A DNA stretch of 46,911 nt from Bryobacteraceae bacterium (GTDB taxonomy: Bacteria; Acidobacteriota; Terriglobia; Bryobacterales; Bryobacteraceae), in the NCBI GenBank assembly GCA_030041985.1, contig JASIAM010000115.1, forward strand, positions 1 through 46,911, read 5' to 3'. Below, piece by piece: positions 23,828 through 31,371 of this stretch (positions are counted from its first letter, which is position 1; each line of letters starts with the position of its first letter). The notes beneath the pieces were generated by a model, which saw nothing but the letters and a program-made list of their open reading frames with translations, was not told where the DNA came from and made no database searches. The position numbers and the translations under genes were made by a program.

Positions 23828-24661
23828 TTACTTGCCCACCAAATGCGAGAGGCTGCGATTATTTTCCTGGCAAACAAACTCGATCAGTTCCGTATTGGGC
23901 ATCAGTTGCTGGTTGAGCTGGATACTCCAGGGCCGCGTAAAAGTTTTCGGATCGTCAATAGTGATACCGATTTCGAGCGTGCCGTAATTAGGGCGTCGAA
24001 AGCGCTCGGTCATCTTGGCCGCGGAGGTCACCGGGGTGCCTTGCTCATCGAGCCAGCCCATGTCACGGAAACCGGTGGTTTCGGCCACCAGCGTATCGCC
24101 TTCCCATCTGCCCACGGAATAGCCGAACCACCACGGCTCCACATCCGCGGCGGCTGGCAGAGGACGCCCATCGGTGAAGATCTGCCGCAGCCCGTTGTTG
24201 GCTTCGTACATGATCAGAATAAGGCCGGGGGTTTGCATAATTTTGCGCGGCTGCGGATGGCTGTGAAGCTGCAACGGGTGGAGCGGTAGACAGTGAGCGT
24301 CAGGATGATCTTTGCTGTTTTCGGCGAGCCGCTGCTGGCGAAGAGACGCAGCCCAGGACTGGAATGGAAGGCCATCGGGGAATAGCGGCAGAAGACTCTG
24401 AAACGGCACCAGAACGCCCGGCTGTCCGAATGCCCGCGCCGGAGCCGGCGGAACACCTGGCGGGATTCCGCGATCCCAAACTCCCGATAAATCCGGATGC
24501 CCATCCGGCGTGACTGGCGCGGGGCCGGAAAGATCAATCCGGCCGTCAGGCGTTCGCGGCGCTTGGGGGGTTGCATGGCCGGGCCACTGGGCCGCCAGCC
24601 CTACCGGAAACGCAACCGCCACCACCGTTACTGCCATCAAAGAACACAGCCGCGCGCTCAT
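23828..24661 (-). CDS. Secreted protein of the 'PDGKPDLSG' acidobacterial family, function unknown
   Basis: This is a 277-residue protein from ATG 24661, beginning with a clear signal peptide ('MSARLCSLMAVTVVAVAFPV', ending GLAAQ). It has the same duplicated motif as the protein at 3192: 'RTPDGRIDLSGPAPVTPDGH' and then 'PDLSGVWDRGIPP'. Shared blocks include 'TPGLILIMYE', 'RQIFTDGRPLP', 'GYSVGRWEGDTLVAETTGF', 'ITIDDPKTFTRPWSI' and 'ELIEFVCQENNRSLSHLVGK'. The frame opens at a TTG (24724), but that adds an N-terminal stretch that spoils the signal peptide. Its 3' end was copied in the tandem duplication, leaving a remnant at 20859. Role unknown; probably periplasmic. Confidence 0.77.
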   Translation of the reverse strand: MSARLCSLMAVTVVAVAFPVGLAAQWPGHATPQAPRTPDGRIDLSGPAPVTPDGHPDLSGVWDRGIPPGVPPAPARAFGQPGVLVPFQSLLPLFPDGLPFQSWAASLRQQRLAENSKDHPDAHCLPLHPLQLHSHPQPRKIMQTPGLILIMYEANNGLRQIFTDGRPLPAAADVEPWWFGYSVGRWEGDTLVAETTGFRDMGWLDEQGTPVTSAAKMTERFRRPNYGTLEIGITIDDPKTFTRPWSIQLNQQLMPNTELIEFVCQENNRSLSHLVGK

Positions 24662-24795
24662 GGAGGAAGCCCCGCGCTCATCGAGCGATCCGAACAGTAT
24701 ATCGGATAACCATTGGCCGCCCAATCGGGGCAGCGATGTTACAGAGATTTCAAAATCGGGAACTCATCTTCCGATTTGCGGGAATGCTAGTGTAA

Positions 24796-25773
24796 GTGTT
24801 CACGAAATGGAAAGACAAAAAGCCGCGCTTCGCGGGGTTGGCAGGCGAAAGCGCCTACCCCACAAACACTAGTCCGACGACTTGTTTGTCAGTTGGGTTG
24901 GTGATTGGTCTCTCGCTGGCCTTCGGCCAAGCCGCGGTGGCGCAAAGCCCCGGCCCGGCAAAGAATGCCGTGGGCATGGAGTTCGTCAAGATTGCGCCCG
25001 GGGAATTTATGATGGGGTGCGCGGCGGATGATCCAGCTTGTGCCGCGGACGAAAAACCTGCTCATCGCGTGCAGATCACAAAAGCCTTTGAGATCGGAAA
25101 ATACGAAGTGACACAGGCGCAGTGGCAGGCGGTGATGGGAGCGAATCCCAGCACCATTAAGGGAGACAATCGTCCCGTGGAAACCGTATCGAAAAACGAA
25201 GCGCACGATTTTCTCGCCAAGCTCAACGCTCGCAACGACGGTTACCGGTACCGCCTGCCCACCGAAGCGGAATGGGAATACGCGGCGCGAGCGGGAAGCA
25301 GCGGGACACAACCATTAGATGAAGTCGCCTGGTATGCGGATAACTCCGGGGATGAAACCCACGCAGCCGGCACTAAGAAACCGAACGCCTGGGGAATCTA
25401 TGACATGTTGGGCAACGTGCGCGAATGGGTAGAAGACCTGTATGCGGCGAACTACTACAGCAACAGTCCGGTGGCCGATCCGGCCGGCCCCACGCCAGGG
25501 CAAGGCGGAGGTTTCGGACGCGGCCGCGGCGCGCAACAGCAAGGCCCAGGGCCGCAGCAAAACAACCAAGCCCAGCAGCAAGCGGGCGGGCAACAACAAG
25601 GCCGATTCCGCGGAGGCTTTCGCGGCAGAGGTGGCAGGCAACTCCCGGTAGTGCGCGGCGGCGGGTGGGACAACCCCGCCAATTTTGTCAGGCTCTCGGC
25701 GCGATACCACTACTACGGTCCCACTTTGAGAGTCAGCGACATCGGATTTCGCGCAGTCCGCGAACCGATCTGA
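24796..25773 (+). CDS. Sulfatase-modifying-factor-fold (SUMF1/EgtB-like) secreted protein with low-complexity insert
   Basis: The protein has 325 residues from GTG 24796. A hydrophobic leader ('LSVGLVIGLSLAFGQAAVAQ', about residues 31-50) suggests export. The FGE-sulfatase fold follows: 'GMEFVKIAPGEFMMGC', 'FEIGKYEVTQAQWQAVMGAN', 'RLPTEAEWEYAARAG', 'NAWGIYDMLGNVREWVEDLY', 'VVRGGGWDN' and 'DIGFRAVRE'. The segment after GGGW has no cysteine, whereas true formylglycine-generating enzymes carry their catalytic cysteines there, so this is probably a binding or other FGE-fold protein. About 50 residues rich in G, R and Q (about 229-280) interrupt the fold before 'VVRGGG'. The real start may be further in (TTG 24886, TTG 24898 or GTG 24901), because a hairpin repeat lies inside the first 25 codons. 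A DUF6152 gene follows 17 bases later. Confidence 0.8.
   Translation: MFTKWKDKKPRFAGLAGESAYPTNTSPTTCLSVGLVIGLSLAFGQAAVAQSPGPAKNAVGMEFVKIAPGEFMMGCAADDPACAADEKPAHRVQITKAFEIGKYEVTQAQWQAVMGANPSTIKGDNRPVETVSKNEAHDFLAKLNARNDGYRYRLPTEAEWEYAARAGSSGTQPLDEVAWYADNSGDETHAAGTKKPNAWGIYDMLGNVREWVEDLYAANYYSNSPVADPAGPTPGQGGGFGRGRGAQQQGPGPQQNNQAQQQAGGQQQGRFRGGFRGRGGRQLPVVRGGGWDNPANFVRLSARYHYYGPTLRVSDIGFRAVREPI
24834..24864. repeat. GC-rich palindromic repeat (REP-like hairpin)
   Basis: The sequence forms an imperfect hairpin around the stem AGGCG-AAAG-CGCCT, with outer GG/CC and GGGG/CCCC pairs. It ends in CCCCACA, the same flank that closes the twin hairpins at 14434-14469. It falls between the upstream-most start codon of the SUMF1-like gene and its hydrophobic leader, which suggests that stretch is untranslated. 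Membership in an interspersed palindromic family is inferred from two examples only. Confidence 0.5.
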
Positions 25774-25790
25774 CCGGATGGAGAATAGTA

Positions 25791-26231
25791 ATGAAGAAGA
25801 ATTTTTTCATGGCTACGCTGGCGGCTGGTGTCATGGCCGCTGCGCTCCCACTTTTTGCCCATCACTCGTTTCAGGCTGAGTACGACCAGTCAAAGCCGCT
25901 CACGCTGGTGGGAAGAATCACCAACGTGGTGGCAGATAATCCTCACGGTTGGATTTATCTCGATAGTAAGAACGCGCAGGGGAAGGTTGTGAATTGGGCG
26001 CTGGAGCTTCCCGCACCCAATGTGCTACGGCGCAACGGCTTTGACCGGAGTATTTACCAAACCTTGATGACATCCGGCGAGGAGGTCACGGTTACGGCCT
26101 ACGCCGCTAAGGATGGCTCCAAGCACGCATGGGCCGGGGGTTTAACGCGGGCGGATGGACAAACCGTAATTCCGCTGGGCGGGATTCCGCAACGCGGTTT
26201 TGGGCGCGGGCGGCAAGACAACAGTAACTAG
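25791..26231 (+). CDS. DUF6152 family secreted protein
   Basis: This 146-residue protein begins with a signal peptide ('MKKNFFMATLAAGVMAAALP', cleaved near LFAHH). The mature part starts with the diagnostic 'HHSFQAEYDQSKPLTLVGRI' and continues 'DNPHGWIYLDSKNAQGKVVN' and 'WALELPAPNVLRRNGFDR', which is the DUF6152 pattern. The C-terminal tail is G/R-rich ('RGFGRGRQDN'). The family is small, periplasmic and of unknown function. It follows the SUMF1-like gene by 17 bases with GGAG about nine bases before the ATG, so the two are likely one operon. The open frame upstream of 25791 is an antisense-like shadow within the previous gene. Confidence 0.85.
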   Translation: MKKNFFMATLAAGVMAAALPLFAHHSFQAEYDQSKPLTLVGRITNVVADNPHGWIYLDSKNAQGKVVNWALELPAPNVLRRNGFDRSIYQTLMTSGEEVTVTAYAAKDGSKHAWAGGLTRADGQTVIPLGGIPQRGFGRGRQDNSN

Positions 26232-26242
26232 GCCCGAGCGCT

Positions 26243-27055
26243 TTAATTACCGGGCGCGAGAGCGGACGGAGCGGGCGCTGCTTTGGCGTGGTGCAGATGG
26301 CGGCGAATATCGGGCCAGAATTCCCTTACAACCAGGGTTAGGGTGTCGTAGCCGACCTGGGTGCCCCAAACACTCGCGGTATTGGGAAAATTGCGGTCGC
26401 CTTTGGGGTGATAGCTATACGTCGATATGCCGGCCGACATCGCGCTGCCCAAGACCTCGGAAAAGTTGAACGTGCGATGGCCGCCATCTGTTCGCGTAAC
26501 CACAATGCGGCTCATAGCATAACCGGCACGGCGCCAAAAGCTCCCTTGGCCCATCTGGAAATACCGGGGATCCTGATGCAAGAGGGAGGGCAGGATGGCT
26601 GCGGTCATAAAGTTTTCAATGGTGCCGTCGGCAAAGTATGCGCCGTAGCGTTTCCCATACCCTAGCGCGCCTTGTCCAAATCCGGGTTCACTGTTTTCCG
26701 CCTGGCTCAGGCCCGATAGCGCGCCGTACCAGAAGAATTCTACGGGATCGAATGCGGTTCGGGCGGTGGTACCGAATTTTTCGCGCACTGTGAGCGGGGG
26801 GACCTCTCCCGCATTTTCCAGAGTGAGAAAGTTTGGCAGAGTGAAGAAAAGCCGGTCTTTGGATGTCCCACTGGGCTTTCCACTGGTTCCCGTGCCGCCG
26901 TCTGCTGCCGGCGCCAAGCCGGTTGACGGGGCCAGGGCAGGTGCGCCATCGGATTGGGCGGAATCCGCCGGTTGAGCAGCGGCACCCAGGGTACAGATGC
27001 CCCACAGGCTGGCCGTCAACACCAAGCGTTTCCATGCACTTGAACAATTACGCAT
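26243..27055 (-). CDS. Secreted acidobacterial protein of unknown function, paralogue A
   Basis: This is a 270-residue protein with a signal peptide (residues 1-27) and a P/A/G-rich linker (about 28-65). Its core runs 'LPNFLTLENAGEVPPLTVRE', 'FVEFFWYGAL'-like segments (read 'DPVEFFWYGALSG') and 'GYGKRYGAYFADGTIENFMT', then 'LHQDPRYFQMGQGSFWRRAG', 'YAMSRIVVTRTDGGHRTFNF', 'GSAMSAGISTYSYHP' and 'VWGTQVGYDTLTLVVREFWP'. The 'HQDPRY...FW.R..YA.SR.VVTRTD.G..TFN' core is shared with the neighbouring gene 27260-27910. I know the core as common in Acidobacteriota without assigned function. Aromatic and amphipathic patterning would allow an outer-membrane association. It is convergent with the DUF6152 gene, 11 bases apart. 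Confidence 0.75.
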   Translation of the reverse strand: MRNCSSAWKRLVLTASLWGICTLGAAAQPADSAQSDGAPALAPSTGLAPAADGGTGTSGKPSGTSKDRLFFTLPNFLTLENAGEVPPLTVREKFGTTARTAFDPVEFFWYGALSGLSQAENSEPGFGQGALGYGKRYGAYFADGTIENFMTAAILPSLLHQDPRYFQMGQGSFWRRAGYAMSRIVVTRTDGGHRTFNFSEVLGSAMSAGISTYSYHPKGDRNFPNTASVWGTQVGYDTLTLVVREFWPDIRRHLHHAKAAPAPSALAPGN

Positions 27056-27259
27056 GGTATGTATTTATTTGTACTATCGGCTGGCTGGTATTAGAGATCC
27101 TGTTGTCTTGCGAAACCTACCCCAAAAGAGTATTCGGACCCGGGGAAGCGGGAGTTCGAAAAAAACAGGTCCCGGGCCCACCAACCTCATTACTACGCTA
27201 ACACGGCGGGAGCAGGAAACACTCGGGAAATATTTCCGCGGTGGCGGCCGAATGGCGGC

Positions 27260-27910
27260 CTAATGACGGAAACGGCGTTTGATCCAACGCGCCAGGTCGG
27301 GCCCGAACTCGGGCGCGAGGTTGGTGAGACCGGCGCCCGCCACATTGGTGCCCCAATTCACTACGCCCACCTCCGGCGTCCGGCTCACCGGAGGATAGTA
27401 GGCGTTGGAGAGAGCAGCGCTCATCGCGCACCCCGTAACATTTGCCCAATTAAATGTTGTGGCACCCGAATCGGTTCGTGTAACCACGGCGCGGCTAATG
27501 GCGTAGGTCATCCGGGTCCAGAATCTGTGGGAAGGCCCACGGCGCACGTAGCGCGTGTCTTCGTGGAAAGCCGAGGCCATCACGAAATCGGCAAAAAAGT
27601 TTTGGCTGATGTTGTCACCGGCCGTTGCGCCCAGCCGTTTGAAGAACGCGGCCCTCCGCCAGAAATGCCTTCCGTACAAAGGAGCGGAGCGGGTTAGTTG
27701 CGAAGCGGTGGCATCCAGGCCGGCCGAGACCAGAGTTAGAGGAGTCAGGGTTTCGCTGACGAAAAATTCCCATTTCTCAGTAGGCGACGGCGGCGGGGAC
27801 GGAGGCGCTCCGGACGAGTCAGCATCCGGTTGCAAGGCATCTTGCGCGCGCGCGCACATTAACCCCAAGAACAACAGCGACCATAGAACACACCCGTGCG
27901 ATACTGTCAT
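27260..27910 (-). CDS. Secreted acidobacterial protein of unknown function, paralogue B
   Basis: This is a 216-residue protein with a signal peptide (residues 1-22, 'LLFLGLMCARAQ'). A proline/serine-rich linker follows, then the same core as the gene at 26243: 'FADFVMASAFHEDTRYVRRG', 'HRFWTRMTYAISRAVVTRTD', 'SGATTFNWANVTGCAMSAAL', 'YYPPVSRTPEVGVVNWGTNV' and 'EFGPDLARWIKRRF'. It lacks the 'GYGKRYGAYFADG' block of paralogue A but has 'RSAPLYGRHFWRRAAFFKRL' in that place. The 204-base gap to paralogue A contains an AT-rich stretch just before that gene's ATG, which probably holds its promoter. Function unknown. Confidence 0.75.
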   Translation of the reverse strand: MTVSHGCVLWSLLFLGLMCARAQDALQPDADSSGAPPSPPPSPTEKWEFFVSETLTPLTLVSAGLDATASQLTRSAPLYGRHFWRRAAFFKRLGATAGDNISQNFFADFVMASAFHEDTRYVRRGPSHRFWTRMTYAISRAVVTRTDSGATTFNWANVTGCAMSAALSNAYYPPVSRTPEVGVVNWGTNVAGAGLTNLAPEFGPDLARWIKRRFRH

Positions 27911-28029
27911 CGGCCCATCTCACCCAGGAAGAATTACTTCACTGTAGCATTGGCCGGGAGCATACAGGCCCGCGCCGGCGGGTTTGCTCAGGAGGGTTTG
28001 GCCAGGCCGGCTTGTTCAAGCTGGGTTGT

Positions 28030-28476
28030 TCAAGCAAGCCTGGCCCGCACCTTTTCGCTCAGGGCCTTGCCATCTACGGTTTTGCCTTTCAGCCGCGCTT
28101 GCGTTGCCTTCATCACCACGCCCATCTGCTTCTGCGCGGTGATGCCGGTTTCCGCCATGGCGCCGGCAATGGCGGCTTCGATCTCCGCTTCGCTGGCCGC
28201 CGCCGGGAGGTATGCTTCGATCAGGATACGCTCGGCATCTTCCTTTGCCGCCTGATCCTCGCGCCCGCCTCTGCGAAACATCTCGGCGGCATCGGCGCGC
28301 TGCTTGATCAACGATTTGAGTACCTGCATCTCCGCCGCGTCATCCAGCGGTTTGGGCGAATCCACCTTCTGTTTCATTAGCGCGGCCTTGATCATGCGGA
28401 GCGCGCTCAGCCGCGCTTCTTCGCGATTTTTCATGGCCGCTACCATATCCTGCTGCACTTGATCGATTAAGGCCAT
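28030..28476 (-). CDS. GatB/YqeY domain protein
   Basis: This 148-residue protein starts 'MALIDQVQQDMVAAMKNREE'. The YqeY fold is recognisable along its length: 'ARLSALRMIKAALMKQKVD', 'VLKSLIKQRADAAEMFRRGG', 'EILIEAYLP'-type segment (here 'ERILIEAYLPAAASEAEIEA') and 'QMGVVMKATQARLKGKTVDG'. YqeY resembles the tail domain of GatB, the tRNA-dependent amidotransferase subunit, and stand-alone members are thought to bind tRNA; the exact role is unsettled. The open frame extends eight codons further up to 28500, but ATG 28476 matches the family start. It is divergent from the aminotransferase gene, with 33 bases between the starts. Confidence 0.9.
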   Translation of the reverse strand: MALIDQVQQDMVAAMKNREEARLSALRMIKAALMKQKVDSPKPLDDAAEMQVLKSLIKQRADAAEMFRRGGREDQAAKEDAERILIEAYLPAAASEAEIEAAIAGAMAETGITAQKQMGVVMKATQARLKGKTVDGKALSEKVRARLA

Positions 28477-28509
28477 AGTGTCTGTTATTCTAAAGGACAA
28501 AGCACCGCC

Positions 28510-29679
28510 ATGTATATCCGCAAGCAGCGTTTGTTAACCCCTGGCCCGACTCCTTTATATCCGCCAGCCCTGCATGCCATGATGGCGTCGGATATTCATC
28601 ACCGCACGGAAGATTTCCGCAAGGCTTACCGCTCCTGCCTGGCGGATCTCAAAGAGGTTCTGGCGACCGCCAACGATGTGCTGCTGTTTGCGTCATCGGG
28701 CACCGGCGCCATGGACGCCACGGTCTCCAACCTTTTTTCGAAGGGTGACAAGGTAATCGTATGTTCGGCGGGTAAATTCGGCGAGCGCTGGGCGGAAATC
28801 GCCCAGGCTTATGGGCTCGATGCCACGGTGCTCTCCGCGCCTTACGGCAAGGTGGTGGCGCCCGCGGAGGTCGAGCGCGCGCTGGCGAAGGAACCGGCCA
28901 TTAAAGGCGTGTTCGTCCAGGCTTCCGAGACCTCGACGGGCGCCGCGCACGATGTGCGGGCCATGGGACGGGCAGTGGCGGCAACCGATGCGATTTTTGT
29001 TGTGGACGCCATCACTGGCCTGGGCACGATGCCGCTGGATATCGATGGCTGGGGCCTCGACGTCCTGATTGGCGGCTCGCAAAAGGCCTTCATGGTGCCG
29101 CCGGGTTTGGCGTTTCTGTCGATCAGCCCCAAAGCCTGGAAGTTCGCCGGCACTGCGACGCTGCCGCACTATTATTTCAACCTGAAGAAGGAGAAGAAGA
29201 GCGGCGATGGCGGCGAATCGAGCTGGACGCCAGCCACTTCTCTCGTCCTCGCGCTCGCCGAATCGCTGCGCTATATCAAACAGCTCGGGATGCCGAAGCT
29301 GATCGAAAACGCGCAGATTCTGGCACAAGCGACACGCGCCGCCGCGGTGCGCCTGGGCTTGGAACTGTTTGCTCCGGATGCGCCCGCCGCCTCGGCCACG
29401 GCTGTCAAGGCGCCGGAGGGGATGGATTCCGGCGTGATTGTCAAGGAATTTCGCAATCGCTTCGGCGCCATCATCGCCAACGGGCAGGGTTCCATGAAAG
29501 GGCAGATCTTCCGCATCGCTCATCTTGGCTATTTTGATTTTGCCGACCTGTTTGCGGTGATCGCCGGCCTGGAAATCATCCTGAACGCCAACGGATTCCC
29601 GGTGAATTACGGGGCGGGCGTCGCGGCCGTCGAGGAAGTCTACGAATCCGTTGCCATCCGCCAGCCGGTGGCAGTGTAG
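28510..29679 (+). CDS. Class V aminotransferase, probable phosphoserine or serine-pyruvate/alanine-glyoxylate type
   Basis: This 389-residue PLP enzyme has the N-terminal 'LLTPGPTPLYPPALHAMM' typical of alanine-glyoxylate and serine-pyruvate aminotransferases. Other marks are 'LLFASSGTGAMDATVSNL' (phosphate-binding loop), 'VVDAITGLGTMPLDIDGWGL' (Asp that holds the PLP ring nitrogen), and the Schiff-base Lys192 in 'GGSQKAFMVPPGL'. It lies directly before serA, 34 bases apart. Family members of this type can supply the phosphoserine aminotransferase step where a classical SerC is missing, so a role in serine synthesis (phosphohydroxypyruvate to phosphoserine, glutamate as donor) is likely. That role is an inference from gene order; a glyoxylate-linked function remains possible. 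An AAAGGA stands 13 bases before the ATG. Confidence 0.87.
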   Translation: MYIRKQRLLTPGPTPLYPPALHAMMASDIHHRTEDFRKAYRSCLADLKEVLATANDVLLFASSGTGAMDATVSNLFSKGDKVIVCSAGKFGERWAEIAQAYGLDATVLSAPYGKVVAPAEVERALAKEPAIKGVFVQASETSTGAAHDVRAMGRAVAATDAIFVVDAITGLGTMPLDIDGWGLDVLIGGSQKAFMVPPGLAFLSISPKAWKFAGTATLPHYYFNLKKEKKSGDGGESSWTPATSLVLALAESLRYIKQLGMPKLIENAQILAQATRAAAVRLGLELFAPDAPAASATAVKAPEGMDSGVIVKEFRNRFGAIIANGQGSMKGQIFRIAHLGYFDFADLFAVIAGLEIILNANGFPVNYGAGVAAVEEVYESVAIRQPVAV

Positions 29680-29713
29680 CCGTGGATTTCCAGGTCCCTG
29701 CCCTGCTCTGCCT

Positions 29714-31339
29714 ATGAATATTCTGATAGCCGAGCCGATCGCACCCGCTGCCATCGAATTGTTTCGAGCGCAGGCTGGCTGGAACACCATCGTTTCCACT
29801 CCCAAGGAATACGCGCAGCATCTGCCCCATGCGGATGCCCTGCTGGTGCGCAGCGCCGTTCAAGTGGATCGGGCCGTGCTGAGCAAGGCGCCTGGCCTGC
29901 GCGTCATCGGCCGCGCCGGGGTGGGCGTCGATAATGTCGATCTCGAGGCGGCCACGGAGGCCGGGGTGTTGGTGATGAATACTCCCGGGGGCAATGCGGT
30001 TTCTGTTGCCGAGCACACCTTGGCCCTGATGCTCGCCATGGCGCGCCATATTCCGCGCGCGGACTACACCACCCGTTGCGGCAAATGGGAAAAGAAAAAG
30101 CTGATGGGCAACGAGCTGCGCGGTAAGACACTGGGCGTGGTGGGGCTGGGCAGTATTGGCCGGGAAGTGGTGAAGCGCGCCCGCGCTTTTGAAATGCGCG
30201 TCACCGCGCACGACCCCTACGTTACCTCGAAAGTGGCGCAGGATTGCGGTGTGGAGCTGGTAGATCTGGCGCGGCTCTATAGCGAGAGCGACTACATCAG
30301 CCTGCATGTGGCGGCCACTCCGGAAACGCAGGGCATGCTTTCGCGCGAGGCTTTCGAGGCCATGAAACCGGGAGTGCGCATTGTCAATTGCGCGCGCGGC
30401 GAACTGGTGGATGAGAACGCGCTGGCGGAAGCGCTGGCATCGAAGAAGGTAGCGGGCGCGGCCCTGGACGTCTACTCCACGGAGCCACCGCCTTCCGGCT
30501 TCCCACTGCTCCAGTCTGAAGGAGTCATTGCGACACCGCATATCGCCGGGTCGACCGAGGAGGCCCAGGAGATCGTGGGGGTGCGGATCGCCGAGCAGGT
30601 GGTGGAATATCTGAAAACCGGTGTGGCCATCAACGCAGTAAACATGCCCGCGGTCAGCCCGGATCAGTATCGCGCTCTGAAACCATATCTAAAGCTGGCG
30701 GAACGGCTCGGCCACTTCGCCGCCCAGATAGCCAATGGCAATCCGGGAACGGTGCGGTTCGCCTATTTCGGGAAGCTGGCGGACAACAATACTAACCTGC
30801 TGCGCAATGCGGGATTGGCGGGGGTGCTGACGCGTTCTACCGAATATCGCGCCAACCTCGTCAATGCCATGCAGATCGCCGACCAGCGGGGCTGGAATAT
30901 CGCGGAGCGGCACGAAATGCGGTCCGGCCATAGCGACACCATTCGTATCGAGATCGAAGCCGGCTCCGGTGTCACTTCGGTAGAAGGAGCGCTGGTTTTC
31001 GATAAGCCGCGGCTGCTGCAGATTGATGGCATTCAATGCGAGGCCACGCTGGCGGGTTTTCTGACCTTGATGAAGAACCAGGATGTGCCGGGAGTGGTTG
31101 GCCACGTGGGTAGTGTGCTGGGACGCAACCGGATCAATATTGGCAACTTCTCACTCGGCCGCCGCGATGCCCCGCTGCAGCCGGGCGAGCCACTGGAAGC
31201 CATCGCGCTGGTCACCACCGATGAGCCGGTTCCCGAGGCTGTGCTGAATCAACTCCGCGAAAATCCGGCCGTGCGCTTTGCCCGGTCTGTGGAGTTCCGG
31301 GAGCAGGATTTCGAGAAGCGGCGAATCGGCGGAAAATGA
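29714..31339 (+). CDS. serA: D-3-phosphoglycerate dehydrogenase, long form with ACT domain
   Basis: This 541-residue enzyme is close in length to bacterial long-form SerA (about 525-530). Residues 1-100 and 285-315 form the substrate domain; the NAD-binding fold has '[20 protein letters not shown]'. Catalytic residues are visible as Arg in '[17 protein letters not shown]', a Glu in the following segment, and His in '[12 protein letters not shown]'. The intervening domain (about 320-455) and a C-terminal ACT domain ('[20 protein letters not shown]' then 'IGNFSLGRR') complete the long form. It oxidises 3-phosphoglycerate to phosphohydroxypyruvate, the first step of serine synthesis, and the ACT domain usually gives serine feedback. 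The frame starts at 29651, but ATG 29714 ('[11 protein letters not shown]') fits the family. It is probably cotranscribed with the aminotransferase. Confidence 0.95.
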   Translation: MNILIAEPIAPAAIELFRAQAGWNTIVSTPKEYAQHLPHADALLVRSAVQVDRAVLSKAPGLRVIGRAGVGVDNVDLEAATEAGVLVMNTPGGNAVSVAEHTLALMLAMARHIPRADYTTRCGKWEKKKLMGNELRGKTLGVVGLGSIGREVVKRARAFEMRVTAHDPYVTSKVAQDCGVELVDLARLYSESDYISLHVAATPETQGMLSREAFEAMKPGVRIVNCARGELVDENALAEALASKKVAGAALDVYSTEPPPSGFPLLQSEGVIATPHIAGSTEEAQEIVGVRIAEQVVEYLKTGVAINAVNMPAVSPDQYRALKPYLKLAERLGHFAAQIANGNPGTVRFAYFGKLADNNTNLLRNAGLAGVLTRSTEYRANLVNAMQIADQRGWNIAERHEMRSGHSDTIRIEIEAGSGVTSVEGALVFDKPRLLQIDGIQCEATLAGFLTLMKNQDVPGVVGHVGSVLGRNRINIGNFSLGRRDAPLQPGEPLEAIALVTTDEPVPEAVLNQLRENPAVRFARSVEFREQDFEKRRIGGK

Positions 31340-31371
31340 TACCATGAAAAGTTCCAGAACCTGAGGTTTGC

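Larger units (their letters stand above)
21706..23882. repeat. Tandem duplication, right copy
   Basis: This copy matches 18745-20911. It starts with a remnant of the S4 gene, continues through the second propeller gene, and runs into the 3' end of the intact 'PDGKPDLSG' gene. The left edge shows small indels relative to the S4 gene before identity settles near 21724. The intact S4 gene exists only on the left and the intact 'PDGKPDLSG' gene only on the right, as a direct tandem duplication predicts. Confidence 0.88.

Noticed and set aside
24796-25773. Formylglycine-generating enzyme
   Set aside because: The fold is present, but the cysteines that activate sulfatases are missing after the GGGW motif and no sulfatase gene is nearby.
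27985-28030. Direct repeat TTGTTCAAG after the YqeY gene as a possible attachment site
   Set aside because: Only two short copies 14 bases apart, with no integrase, tRNA or other mobile-element gene nearby.
28693-29805. 370-codon open frame on the minus strand
   Set aside because: It lies wholly antisense to the aminotransferase and the serA start, has low-complexity H/R-rich translation and no family signature; it is a shadow produced by high GC content.
29576-30541. 321-codon open frame antisense to serA
   Set aside because: SerA is unambiguous on the other strand, and this translation has no recognisable domain.
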